A stretch of DNA of 64,000 nt from Chlamydiales bacterium (GTDB lineage: Bacteria; Chlamydiota; Chlamydiia; Chlamydiales; Simkaniaceae), in NCBI GenBank assembly GCA_024233395.1, contig JACKPR010000004.1, positions 62,001-126,000 of the forward strand, written 5' to 3'. Position numbers and translations under genes: made by a program. Position 1 is the stretch's first letter. Each line of letters opens with the position of its first letter. Of the stretch, positions 1-7,651 are shown in pieces. Under the pieces are notes generated by a model that was given only the letters and a program-made list of their open reading frames with translations, was not told the origin of the DNA and searched no databases.

Positions 1-762
1 GCCATATCAGGAAAAATCTATCTAACAAACGATGCCAAAAATGCTCTAATTGGATTTTCCCATGGTGATGGTCGTCACCTTCTCAATGCTCTTGAAAATC
101 TACAAACCTTACATGAAGGTGAAGTCGATTTAGAGTCGCTCTGCAAGCTTACGCTAAAAAAACCTGCAGGTTATGACCGTCATGATGATTATCATTATAA
201 TCTCATCTCAGCTCTTCACAAATCGGTGAGAGGATCAGATCCTGATGCAGCTCTTTATTATTTTGCACGGATGCTTGAAGGAGGAGAAGACCCCAATTTT
301 CTAGCACGTCGTCTAGTAAGAATGGCTGTTGAAGATGTGGGACTCGCAGACCCCGAAGCTCTTCAAGTCTCTCTCAATGCTTGGCAAACCTATGAACGCT
401 TAGGGTCTCCTGAAGGAGAACTTGCTCTTGCTCAAGCTGTCCTTTATCTTGCTCTTGCTCCTAAAAGCAATGCAGCTTATAGCGCACTTAAAAAAGCGCA
501 AAAATCTGCCGAAGAAACTTCTCATTTGAACCCTCCCAAAACGATTCTCAATGCACCCACCAAACTGATGAAACAAGAAGGATATGGGAAAGGATATCAA
601 TATGATCATGAGTTTCCTCATGCTTTTTCTGGACAAAATTATTTTCCAGACGAAATGAAGCGTCCCTCATTTTATAACCCTGTTCCGAGAGGATTTGAAA
701 GAGAGATGGAAAAACGCCTTGTTTTTTTCAAAAACTTAAGAAAGCGCAAAGAAAATAGTTAA
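1..762 (+). CDS. rarA: Replication-associated recombination protein A, C-terminal part (cut by window edge)
   Basis: The open frame runs in from base 1, so the AAA+ ATPase core with its Walker motifs lies outside the window. What is visible is the lid and C-terminal tetramerisation region of the MgsA/RarA family: GDGRHLLNALE, then HYNLISALHKSVRGSDPDAA and GGEDPNFLARRLVRMAVEDVG, ending in a conserved tail (YQYDHEFPHAFSGQNYFPD). RarA is a clamp-loader-like ATPase that acts at stalled replication forks. The first ATG inside the window (226) is internal and is not the real start. A large palindromic repeat lies just downstream. Family identification is secure; the start is unknown. Confidence 0.93.
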   Translation, partial: AISGKIYLTNDAKNALIGFSHGDGRHLLNALENLQTLHEGEVDLESLCKLTLKKPAGYDRHDDYHYNLISALHKSVRGSDPDAALYYFARMLEGGEDPNFLARRLVRMAVEDVGLADPEALQVSLNAWQTYERLGSPEGELALAQAVLYLALAPKSNAAYSALKKAQKSAEETSHLNPPKTILNAPTKLMKQEGYGKGYQYDHEFPHAFSGQNYFPDEMKRPSFYNPVPRGFEREMEKRLVFFKNLRKRKENS

Positions 763-796
763 TATAATCAAAATGTTTGAATAAAATTTTCACCAG

Positions 797-951
797 GAAC
801 CTATCCTGAATTAAAGGATTTCTTCAGTTTTTGAACAGATTTTTCAGCTTCTTTTTGATCACATTGTCCATGAGACAAGGGTTCAAAAAGAAGCTGAAAA
901 AGGTGACAAAAAGTGTAGAATCAAAAAATATCTTTAATTCAGAATAGGTTC
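797..951. repeat. Nested inverted repeat, copy A of a dispersed family
   Basis: Outer arms at 797-816 and 932-951 are complementary at 19 of 20 positions. Inner arms at 840-858 and 883-901 are complementary at 19 of 19. The centre (861-881) contains TTGTC-CATGA-GACAA followed by GGG, and this 21-base core is identical to the core of the copy at 1859-2028. The whole 155 bp can fold into one long hairpin as RNA or cruciform DNA. It fills most of the gap between rarA and the next gene. Confidence 0.85.
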
Positions 952-1024
952 AGATACTTTTTAGTGCCGCATTGATTATTAATTAGTTCTTCCTTAAAAT
1001 ATCTTAGAAAATTTTGAGAAATAG

Positions 1025-1414
1025 ATGTCACAGTGTCCATCTTCTGGAAGCATTACAAATTGTATAAGAAATCATTTTGTCGAATGGTTTGCGATCACAT
1101 CAACCTTTATAACCGTTCAATTTCTTGCGGCAAAATTTTTTCAAAAACCACCATATGTTCCCGTTCTTCTAGGAGGAATCATTCCCCTCTCCTATTACAC
1201 CCTTACAATTCTTGATCATCGTACCAAACCATCCGATGAAATCATTCACGGTGTTAAAAGCCAGCGTCAAAGACAAGTCCTAATCGTTTTAATCACGCTC
1301 ATCATCATTCGAGCCTATCAAGATACTAAATATGCTGCATCCTATCGATGGGGAGTCGTCACACTAATATTTTCTAAATTTATGACACATTTACCAAACC
1401 TACCAAGGAATTAA
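1025..1414 (+). CDS. Small membrane protein of unknown function
   Basis: A 129-residue protein that I do not recognise. It has hydrophobic stretches at about residues 20-38 and 44-62 and another around 85-97, separated by a charged segment (DHRTKPSDEIIHGVKSQRQR), so it is probably an integral membrane protein with two or three spans. The start has only a weak purine-rich stretch upstream. The next gene begins 2 bp after its stop and encodes a similar-sized membrane protein, so the two probably form one unit. Both are bracketed by palindromic repeats at 797-951 and 1859-2028. A lineage-specific inner- or inclusion-membrane protein is possible but unproven. Confidence 0.6.
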   Translation: MSQCPSSGSITNCIRNHFVEWFAITSTFITVQFLAAKFFQKPPYVPVLLGGIIPLSYYTLTILDHRTKPSDEIIHGVKSQRQRQVLIVLITLIIIRAYQDTKYAASYRWGVVTLIFSKFMTHLPNLPRN

Positions 1415-1416
1415 TC

Positions 1417-1803
1417 ATGAGCATGAGGACATGTTTGTTTGATTCAAGCAAATCTCTTCAAAAGATCGTTACCGATCAAAACGTGCATAAAATGGTTGGG
1501 GCAAGACTAGTATTTACAGTAGCAATCAATACATTAGCAATGACCCTCTTAGGAGGAAGTAAAAAACAGGCCGTTCTTATTGGTGCCACAACATCACTAG
1601 GTGGTGATCTATTGCATTTTATGGCTCATCGTGTTGTCTCTGATAAACTTGTGGCTCCTGCCGTGCTTTTAAGTACCCTCATTATTCCTGTTGCTTGTAG
1701 CTATTTTTCGAATATTCCTCCTCTTTCGCTTAAAACCCTAGCCTATGTCGTTTGTCCTTTTATAGCTTTCTTTCCAACTGAATATGTACTAAAACCATCC
1801 TAA
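1417..1803 (+). CDS. Small membrane protein of unknown function
   Basis: A 128-residue protein of unknown family. The N-terminal 30 residues are polar. Three hydrophobic stretches follow, at about 31-62 (interrupted by GGSKKQ), 77-95 and 102-122. The RBS AAGGA lies 8 bases before the ATG. Only 2 bp separate it from the upstream membrane-protein gene, which suggests co-transcription. The GATTSLGGDLLHFMAHRVV segment has a small-residue-rich helix followed by histidines, but I cannot tie this to a known family. The downstream boundary is the copy B palindrome. Confidence 0.6.
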   Translation: MSMRTCLFDSSKSLQKIVTDQNVHKMVGARLVFTVAINTLAMTLLGGSKKQAVLIGATTSLGGDLLHFMAHRVVSDKLVAPAVLLSTLIIPVACSYFSNIPPLSLKTLAYVVCPFIAFFPTEYVLKPS

Positions 1804-1858
1804 ATGAAAAATGCATCTTTCTCTTAAAGCTGCATATGAGTTTTTATGTTGAAGTAAA

Positions 1859-2028
1859 TATAGCTAAACTGGGTTAAAATAGTAATGAATTAGGCGAGGT
1901 ATTTTTGATGGATTTTGATTTCTTAAAATCGAGAACATTGTCCATGAGACAAGGGGAGATTTTAAGAAGGCAAAAGACATTGGAAAGGCCCGCATAAATC
2001 ATTACTATTTTAACCCAGTTTAGCTATA
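1859..2028. repeat. Nested inverted repeat, copy B
   Basis: The outer arms, 1859-1888 and 1999-2028, are perfect 30-bp inverted complements. A second inner pair, 1920-1930 and 1958-1968, is complementary at 11 of 11. The centre at 1935-1955 carries the same 21-base core as copy A, in the same orientation. The outer-arm sequence differs from copy A, so the arms have diverged between copies while staying complementary within the copy. Confidence 0.88.
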
Positions 2029-2049
2029 AATCCCACAATATGAAAACAT

Positions 2050-2121
2050 AAAAAAACCTCCAAGCTTCAAAGGATTAGTTAGATCTTACGATCCAACCAA
2101 CCACCAAGTCGCATTGGAGGT
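2050..2121 (-). terminator. Terminator-like stem and T-run on the minus strand
   Basis: ACCTCCAA (2056-2063) pairs with TTGGAGGT (2114-2121). On the minus strand the stem runs directly into seven T residues (2050-2056). The loop is long (50 nt) and contains a smaller hairpin around a GATC-GTAA-GATC element. It marks the likely 3' end of the structured RNA region. Confidence 0.5.
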
Positions 2122-2470
2122 CCAGTAGCTTGTCTTGATCCTCTAGAAAAGTCAAGGTCGAGAGGAACTTTCGCCTCAATCTGACCTTTCGCCTCTATAA
2201 GAGACATGATGCCTAGAGTTGCCTGAGAATTGACCGCTTCAAGCGATCTGTGAGACCACGCGTCTCACCCAGGCTCACAAGCCCCCTGTAATTGTTACTG
2301 TTACAATAAAATTGCTAACTCCTTCTTAACGTGAGTTCAAATTGAATCGAACTCACATTATAATTAAGGCACTCTGCCTTAGAGAGTGTCATCACGAGAT
2401 GATCAATCCTTAAGATCTTCCTATGAAAAGCTGTTCTATATTGATACTCTTGTGACGACACCCTCTACTT
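2050..2470 (-). ncRNA. Candidate structured non-coding RNA with its terminator
   Basis: This 690-bp gene-free stretch (1804-2497) holds copy B and then a dense series of hairpins. On the minus strand there is a rod at 2464-2440 paired with 2407-2383, a perfect 8-bp stem at 2331-2338/2349-2356, a 7-bp stem at 2250-2256/2262-2268 and a stem at 2232-2248. The end is an 8-bp stem (2114-2121 with 2056-2063) followed by seven T residues, like an intrinsic terminator. It does not show the landmarks of tmRNA, RNase P RNA, SRP RNA or tRNA. A 42-codon frame (MSLIEAKGQIEAKV..) overlaps the 3' part, so a tiny protein cannot be excluded. It may be more than one RNA. Confidence 0.45.
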
Positions 2471-2497
2471 TTAATTTAGCATGGGTGTGACTATTTT

Positions 2498-2806
2498 TTA
2501 TAGGGTCTTTTTTGAGATTGTTTTAAAGGCTTGACCTTCAGGAATCGATAGATCGTGATTGAAATTTGCCACAACCCAATTAAAGTTCTCCTCAAAAAGG
2601 CTAAGGTCTTGAAAGCGATGGAAATAGTTAATTTGATACTGAAGCCAAATCAATTGATCATGCAGCTTTGTTTTCACTTCTCCATTACCCACTTTTGAAT
2701 GAAGATAGCCATACATTCTATTAACTTCTTGATTGACTTGCTTTTCATATCCTTCTAAATCAACAACTTCTTTTGCCTTCTTTGGAAAGAATAAAGACTC
2801 ACTCAT
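2498..2806 (-). CDS. Small soluble protein of unknown function
   Basis: A 102-residue acidic-to-neutral protein with no signal peptide or membrane span. It is predicted mostly helical (LEGYEKQVNQEVNRMYGYLH, KTKLHDQLIWLQYQINYFHRF). I do not recognise the family. Its ATG overlaps the stop of the upstream membrane-anchored gene by 4 bp (ATGA), so the two are almost certainly translated from one message and may act together. The C-terminus is basic (KTISKKTL). The structured ncRNA candidate begins just beyond its stop on the same strand. Confidence 0.6.
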   Translation of the reverse strand: MSESLFFPKKAKEVVDLEGYEKQVNQEVNRMYGYLHSKVGNGEVKTKLHDQLIWLQYQINYFHRFQDLSLFEENFNWVVANFNHDLSIPEGQAFKTISKKTL

Positions 2807-3489
2807 TCTATCCCCTCTAGATAACTTTGGATATCCGATGAAAATACCTTTTCACCTGTAGACGATTTTTCCTTACTCTCAGTAGGTTGATGGAGTCCAT
2901 ACCGAGAAAGGGAAACAGGAATCTCTCCGTTTTCATCAATAAAAAGGAGGCTTGCTGGAGCACTTCCATGAATCAAAACTCCTTCTTGTCCTTCTTTAGG
3001 AACCATAATGAAATGGGGAAGCTCATTTGCAATCCCCATTGCTATATTTGGCTGATTTGATTCATGATAGAAATTCATCATTGGAGTAGAACCTCCTCTA
3101 ATGAATGTTGCCATGTTTCCTTCCCGATCTCCTAACCCGACCGCTGCTCCTCCATCTTTAAGAGGAAAAAGTGTACCAACAATTTCTCGCGCTTCATTTT
3201 TCATGATCAGCGCGGGAAAGACTCCCCCTTGCAGCTGTAGACGAATGTTTCCTTTTGAATCATTAAAGGTCATCACTGTATTTTCGTCGTCACCTTGAAG
3301 AATGATGTTTGGCTTTCCACTTTCTCCTTTCAAAACAAGGCGATTCGCTTCAATACTTCCACCTGAATGAATGAAAAAGGGAGCTCCAAGAACAAAAAAT
3401 CCAATAATGCCAATAAAGAGCACTAAATTTGCTAAAAAGAAAATACGATTGAATCGGATAATTTGCCTAATCGTCATTAACATCACCAT
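2803..3489 (-). CDS. Membrane-anchored protein of unknown function
   Basis: A 228-residue protein with one N-terminal hydrophobic span (about residues 16-40) after a basic cytoplasmic head. The external domain consists of short repeated beta-like units around the pattern N-x-hydrophobic-x-L/M-x-x-G: ANRLVLKGESGKPNIILQGD, then TVMTFNDSKGNIRLQLQGG, then AALIMKNEAREIVGTLFPL-type units. This suggests a beta-helix or beta-roll anchored at the membrane. The C-terminal 30 residues are polar. Three ATG codons lie close together at the start (residues 1, 3 and 5), so the exact start is uncertain. It overlaps the next gene by 4 bp. Confidence 0.6.
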   Translation of the reverse strand: MVMLMTIRQIIRFNRIFFLANLVLFIGIIGFFVLGAPFFIHSGGSIEANRLVLKGESGKPNIILQGDDENTVMTFNDSKGNIRLQLQGGVFPALIMKNEAREIVGTLFPLKDGGAAVGLGDREGNMATFIRGGSTPMMNFYHESNQPNIAMGIANELPHFIMVPKEGQEGVLIHGSAPASLLFIDENGEIPVSLSRYGLHQPTESKEKSSTGEKVFSSDIQSYLEGIE

Positions 3490-3586
3490 TTCTACTATTT
3501 AATTTAATAAATAAGAATTATCTTTATTTAATGAAAGAAGAATAAAAATTATTGCATGATATCTTTTTAGAATTTAAAAGTAGGAA

Positions 3587-5119
3587 ATGGAAAATTACGA
3601 TATTATTATTATTGGTTCTGGAGCAGGAGGAGGAACACTTGCTTATACTCTTGCAGATACTGGGAAAAAAATTCTTATCCTTGAACGGGGAGATTATCTT
3701 CCAAGAGAAAAAGAAAATTGGGATCCTTATGCCCTATTTATTGCAGAGCGTTATAATCCCGATGAAGAATGGTTAGATAAAGAGGGAAATCCGTTTAAAC
3801 CTAGCACTCACTACTATGTCGGTGGAAATACAAAGTTCTATGGAGCAGCTCTCCTTCGATTACGAGAAAAAGATTTCGAAGAAGTCGAACATTATGGTGG
3901 AGTTTCTCCAGCATGGCCTCTTAAATATAAAGATTTTCAACCCTATTATTTAAAAGCTGAAACACTCTATTCAGTTCATGGTGAAAGAGGAACGGATCCT
4001 ACAGAACCAAAAGAAAAAGCTCCTTATCCTTGCCCTCCCCTTTCACATGAACCCCGGATCCAAGAAATTTTCGACCAAATTAAAGCGAGTGGCCATACCC
4101 CCTTTCCCCTTCCTGTTGGAATACGGTTAAATGATAAAAATCGTGAAAAGAGCGAATGCATCCGCTGTGATACCTGTGATGGATTCCCTTGTATGGTAGA
4201 TGCAAAAGCTGATGCCCATACGACCTGTATTCGAAAAGCTCTGGAACATGACAATGTCACCCTTAAAAGAAACGTTAAAGTTAACCGTTTGATCACTGAT
4301 GACTCTGGAAAGCGAGTGACCAAGATTGAAGGAGAAGAAGAGGGAAAGTCCGTTTCATTTAAAGGAAAAATCGTAATTCTTTCCTGTGGAGCCATTAATT
4401 CTTCAGCCCTTTTGCTTAAATCAAAAAGTGACAAACACCCTAATGGGCTAGCTAATAGCTCTGGCCTTGTTGGCCGCCATTATATGTGTCATAACAACTC
4501 AGCAATTGTGGCGATTTCTACGAAGAAAAACCCTACCCATTTTCAAAAAACACTTGCCATCAACGATTATTATTTTGGAGCAGATGATTCTGAATATCCC
4601 CTCGGTCATATTCAACTCCTAGGAAAAGTTAAAAAAGAAATGCTTGAAGGAGATGCTCCAAAGCTCACGCCAGAACTTGCTTTAGAAGAGTTAGCCGATC
4701 ATGCGATTGGATGGTGGATTACGTCTGAAGATCTTCCCGATCCTGAAAATAGGGTGACTGTTACAGATGAAGGACAAATCACTTTGCATTACACCCCTAA
4801 TAATATGGAAGCTCATGAGCGTCTTCTTAAAAAACTTAAGGAAATGTTGGCTGAATGCGGAAAGTTTCTACACATCTTTCCAACAAATGTCTACTTATCG
4901 AAAAAAATCCCCTTGGCAGCAGTCGCTCACCAAGTGGGAACTTGCCGTTTTGGAACAGACCCTAAAACATCTGTTCTAGATATCAACTGCAAAGCCCACG
5001 ATTTAGACAATCTCTATGTCGTGGATGGTTCATTCTTTCCTTCAGTATCGGGAGTCAACCCCGGACTGACGATTATAGCGAACTCTTTGCGGGTGGGCGA
5101 CCACTTAAAAAAGGTTTGA
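3587..5119 (+). CDS. GMC-family FAD-dependent oxidoreductase
   Basis: A 510-residue flavoprotein of the glucose-methanol-choline oxidoreductase family. The FAD-binding GSGAGG motif lies at residues 10-15 and ILERGD at about 31. The C-terminal block has the family catalytic pair: H448 in HQVGTCRFG, and N491 in the GVNPGLT segment after LYVVDGSFFPS. It therefore probably oxidises an alcohol or sugar-type substrate, which I cannot name. A cysteine cluster (C191, C194, C197, C202) in the middle recalls the subgroup related to bacterial sugar or alcohol dehydrogenases and might bind metal. The last 47 bp overlap the convergent gene on the other strand. Confidence 0.85.
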   Translation: MENYDIIIIGSGAGGGTLAYTLADTGKKILILERGDYLPREKENWDPYALFIAERYNPDEEWLDKEGNPFKPSTHYYVGGNTKFYGAALLRLREKDFEEVEHYGGVSPAWPLKYKDFQPYYLKAETLYSVHGERGTDPTEPKEKAPYPCPPLSHEPRIQEIFDQIKASGHTPFPLPVGIRLNDKNREKSECIRCDTCDGFPCMVDAKADAHTTCIRKALEHDNVTLKRNVKVNRLITDDSGKRVTKIEGEEEGKSVSFKGKIVILSCGAINSSALLLKSKSDKHPNGLANSSGLVGRHYMCHNNSAIVAISTKKNPTHFQKTLAINDYYFGADDSEYPLGHIQLLGKVKKEMLEGDAPKLTPELALEELADHAIGWWITSEDLPDPENRVTVTDEGQITLHYTPNNMEAHERLLKKLKEMLAECGKFLHIFPTNVYLSKKIPLAAVAHQVGTCRFGTDPKTSVLDINCKAHDLDNLYVVDGSFFPSVSGVNPGLTIIANSLRVGDHLKKV

Positions 5120-5867
5120 AGTAAGCTTCAAAAGCTAGCATCCGATCGTTGACATCTGCATCTTCTTTTGAACCAAACCAAATGGCCCAGGTTTGATCAT
5201 CTTCCGGAGCATTTGCTTGCCTAGCCATAATCGCAAAGGCAAATGATTCGTCCTCATTTGTCTGGATATAATAAGTCGCTCCAATCATTTCTGACTCTAT
5301 TTTCTCGATCGGAAGAGGTTTATCGAAGATTCCTGAATAAGTCACTTTGGCTTCTTCAAAAATAGCCAATTGCTCAGTTGTTCTCTTTTCTTTTCCTTTT
5401 TCAGGATAAACCACCATAAGTTTTCCTTCATTCTTTAAAAACTCACGAATGATTTCTGGACGCTTCATGACTGTATATAACCGCCTTTGATCTTCAGTCA
5501 TGCTTTCATCTACAAGACTTTCACTGATCTCTCCCTTAGTACAAAGAGGCGTTGCTGGAGTTGGTGTGTGGATAATTCCCCGAACAGATTTCACCTTTTT
5601 CTCTTTAAGAAAAAGAGCTAGAGCCCGTTCAAAATCTCCCTGAGCAGTCACATATAAAGGGCGAACCTCTTCATCTTTTCCTGTCAATTGTTGATGAGGT
5701 TGATCATAAAACCCTCGAACAAAAGCCTGTTGGGTTTCAGCAATTTCAGGAGAATTCATCTCTGAGAATTTTAAGACTTCATCAAGAAACTCTTTTCGAA
5801 AGTCTCCAGCTAATAACGTTCCCGATAAGGCAATCAAAAGAAAGAATAGTTTTTTCAAGTGGTACAC
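5073..5867 (-). CDS. Secreted protein of unknown function
   Basis: A 264-residue protein with a clear signal peptide (MYHLKKLFFLLIALSGTLLA, cleavage probably near residue 20-21), so it is periplasmic or exported. The mature part is charged and contains the segments GIIHTPTPATPLC and MVVYPEKGKEKRTTEQL. I do not recognise the family. Its start lies inside the end of ispG with a 13-bp overlap, so it is co-translated with ispG. Its stop lies inside the convergent GMC oxidoreductase gene. Confidence 0.65.
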   Translation of the reverse strand: MYHLKKLFFLLIALSGTLLAGDFRKEFLDEVLKFSEMNSPEIAETQQAFVRGFYDQPHQQLTGKDEEVRPLYVTAQGDFERALALFLKEKKVKSVRGIIHTPTPATPLCTKGEISESLVDESMTEDQRRLYTVMKRPEIIREFLKNEGKLMVVYPEKGKEKRTTEQLAIFEEAKVTYSGIFDKPLPIEKIESEMIGATYYIQTNEDESFAFAIMARQANAPEDDQTWAIWFGSKEDADVNDRMLAFEAYFKPFLSGRPPAKSSL

Positions 5868-7618
5868 TCCAATAGCTCTTTAGGTTCAATCCAACGATCA
5901 TGTTTCTTAATAAGTGCGATCAAACGATCGACAGCCTCGGTATAATAGATCCCTCTTTCCACACATTCCTTCCCTACATAAAGATCAATTTTTTCTCTTC
6001 CAGAACCCACATATCCAAAGTCGGCATCTGCCATTTCACCTGGTCCATTGACAATACATCCCATGATTGCAATTTTTACTCCGGGGAGATGTGCAGTTTT
6101 AGCACGAATTTTTTTGGTCACTTCTTGCAAGTCAAAAAGGGTTCTTCCACAACTTGGGCAAGCTATAAATTCTGTCTTCGCCCATCGCATCCGACATCCT
6201 TGAAGAATATTAAAGGCAAGAGAGCTCTCTTTTTCTTTAGGAAGGTTAGTCTTTAAAATCACTCCCTCCCCAAGACCATCGGCAAGAAGGGCTCCAAGTT
6301 CTACTGAAGCATGAATCACAACATCTTCATCAGAAAGAGGATAGTTTCCAACTAGAATCACTGGAAGGTCGAGTTTACTTTCACGGATCCATTCGAAGAA
6401 ATATCTTCCTTGATGAAGAATGGATTCCGTCATTTCAAGAAGAATAAAGGGGGTAGGATACTCTAGAAGTTTTTTCCAGATAGAGGGATCTCCATCTTTA
6501 ATATAGATAGCCCCATTACCTTCAAACTCTTCAATAGGAATGACAGGCAATTTTCCCTCATCAAAAAGGATCTCATCTCCATTAAAAAAGGCGTCACCTT
6601 TGAGGTCACTTTGAGGTTCACCCCAAATCAAAACAGAACCATCCCGATGCAAGGGAGGCACCTGTCGCACAAAACGCCTCTTAATCTCGGCAATATTGCG
6701 CTCTCTTTCAATAAAAGGGATTGTTTGTTTTCCTTCATAACTTTCAGCAAAAGCCTTTAGCCTTTTACAAGGATCGATTTCAAGCCAAGGATCTTCTGTA
6801 AGAGAAACACGGATTGTATCTCCAAGTCCATCAAGAAGAAGAGAGCCAATTCCTATTGCTGATTTAACACGTCCATCTTCTCCATCCCCCGCTTCAGTCA
6901 CACCTAAGTGAAGAGGATAGTCCCAACCCAGCTTCATCATTTCAGCAACCAAGAGACGATAGGCCTGAATCATGACAAGGGGATTGCTAGCCTTCATCGA
7001 AAACATGAAGTCATGATAGTTCATTTCGCGGCAAACTCTAGCAAATTCAAGAGCCGATTCAACCATTCCAAAAGGGGTATCCCCATAACGGTTCATGATA
7101 CGATCAGAAAGAGATCCATGGTTCGTTCCAATTCTCATGGCTCTTTTAAGCTTTTTACACTTCTCGACTAATGGACCAAAGGTTTCTCGAATACGGTCAA
7201 GCTCTGCAGCATAGGAGGCATCATCATAATTAATTGTTTTAAATGTAGCGCGCCGATCAACAAAGTTACCGGGATTAATCCTCACTTTATCCACAAATTC
7301 AGCAACAAGCATCGCTGCAGGTGGATAAAAATGGATATCTGCAACAACAGGAATCGTGTACCCTTTTTTAATGAGTGTATTTTTAATCCCCTCACAGGCT
7401 TCCGCCTCTTTTTTTCCTTGAACGGTGACACGTGCAATTTCACACCCATGATCAGCAAGGCGAATAATTTGATCCACTGTTGCTTCAACATCACGGGTAT
7501 TTGAATTCGTCATAGACTGGAGACGAATAGGGTTATCCCCACCAACGCCCACTTCACCCACTTTTACTTCGCGGGTTTTCCACCGTTTTGTCTGATAAAT
7601 AGATTCTGCGTATTTCAT
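5855..7618 (-). CDS. ispG: 4-hydroxy-3-methylbut-2-en-1-yl diphosphate synthase (long form)
   Basis: IspG (GcpE) catalyses the penultimate step of the MEP isoprenoid pathway, reducing MEcPP to HMBPP at a [4Fe-4S] cluster. The N-terminal TIM barrel begins with PIRLQSMTNSNTRDVEATV and contains KVRINPGN. The cluster-binding C-terminal domain has C487 and C490 (ACPSCGRTLFD) and C521 (IMGCIVNGPGEMADADFG). At 587 residues it is the long type with an inserted middle domain (about 300-480), as in plants and other Chlamydiae; most bacterial enzymes have about 370 residues. It is co-directional with a tyrosine phosphatase upstream and a secreted protein downstream. The prenyl synthase at 38682 uses the products of this pathway. 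Confidence 0.97.
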   Translation of the reverse strand: MKYAESIYQTKRWKTREVKVGEVGVGGDNPIRLQSMTNSNTRDVEATVDQIIRLADHGCEIARVTVQGKKEAEACEGIKNTLIKKGYTIPVVADIHFYPPAAMLVAEFVDKVRINPGNFVDRRATFKTINYDDASYAAELDRIRETFGPLVEKCKKLKRAMRIGTNHGSLSDRIMNRYGDTPFGMVESALEFARVCREMNYHDFMFSMKASNPLVMIQAYRLLVAEMMKLGWDYPLHLGVTEAGDGEDGRVKSAIGIGSLLLDGLGDTIRVSLTEDPWLEIDPCKRLKAFAESYEGKQTIPFIERERNIAEIKRRFVRQVPPLHRDGSVLIWGEPQSDLKGDAFFNGDEILFDEGKLPVIPIEEFEGNGAIYIKDGDPSIWKKLLEYPTPFILLEMTESILHQGRYFFEWIRESKLDLPVILVGNYPLSDEDVVIHASVELGALLADGLGEGVILKTNLPKEKESSLAFNILQGCRMRWAKTEFIACPSCGRTLFDLQEVTKKIRAKTAHLPGVKIAIMGCIVNGPGEMADADFGYVGSGREKIDLYVGKECVERGIYYTEAVDRLIALIKKHDRWIEPKELLECTT

Positions 7619-7651
7619 AGACAGAAATTTTAAAGCGAATCTATTTACCTG

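Noticed and set aside
797..2028. Interpretation of the palindromes as integron attC sites with gene cassettes
   Set aside because: No GTTRRRY/RYYYAAC core sites are found and no integrase is in the window; the conserved part is the centre, not the simple-site ends.
2072..2197. 42-codon minus-strand frame (MSLIEAKGQIEAKV..) inside the structured stretch
   Set aside because: It has no clear RBS, and the stems and terminator explain the sequence better; kept only as an alternative in the ncRNA entry.
2050..2470. tmRNA, RNase P RNA or SRP RNA in the structured stretch
   Set aside because: I looked for a tag frame ending in LAA-stop, a CCA-type acceptor end, the GAGGAAAGTCC motif of RNase P and the GGAAG SRP loop; none is present on either strand.
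4024..4434. Long minus-strand frame inside the GMC oxidoreductase gene
   Set aside because: It is the antisense shadow of a well-supported coding sequence with full family motifs.
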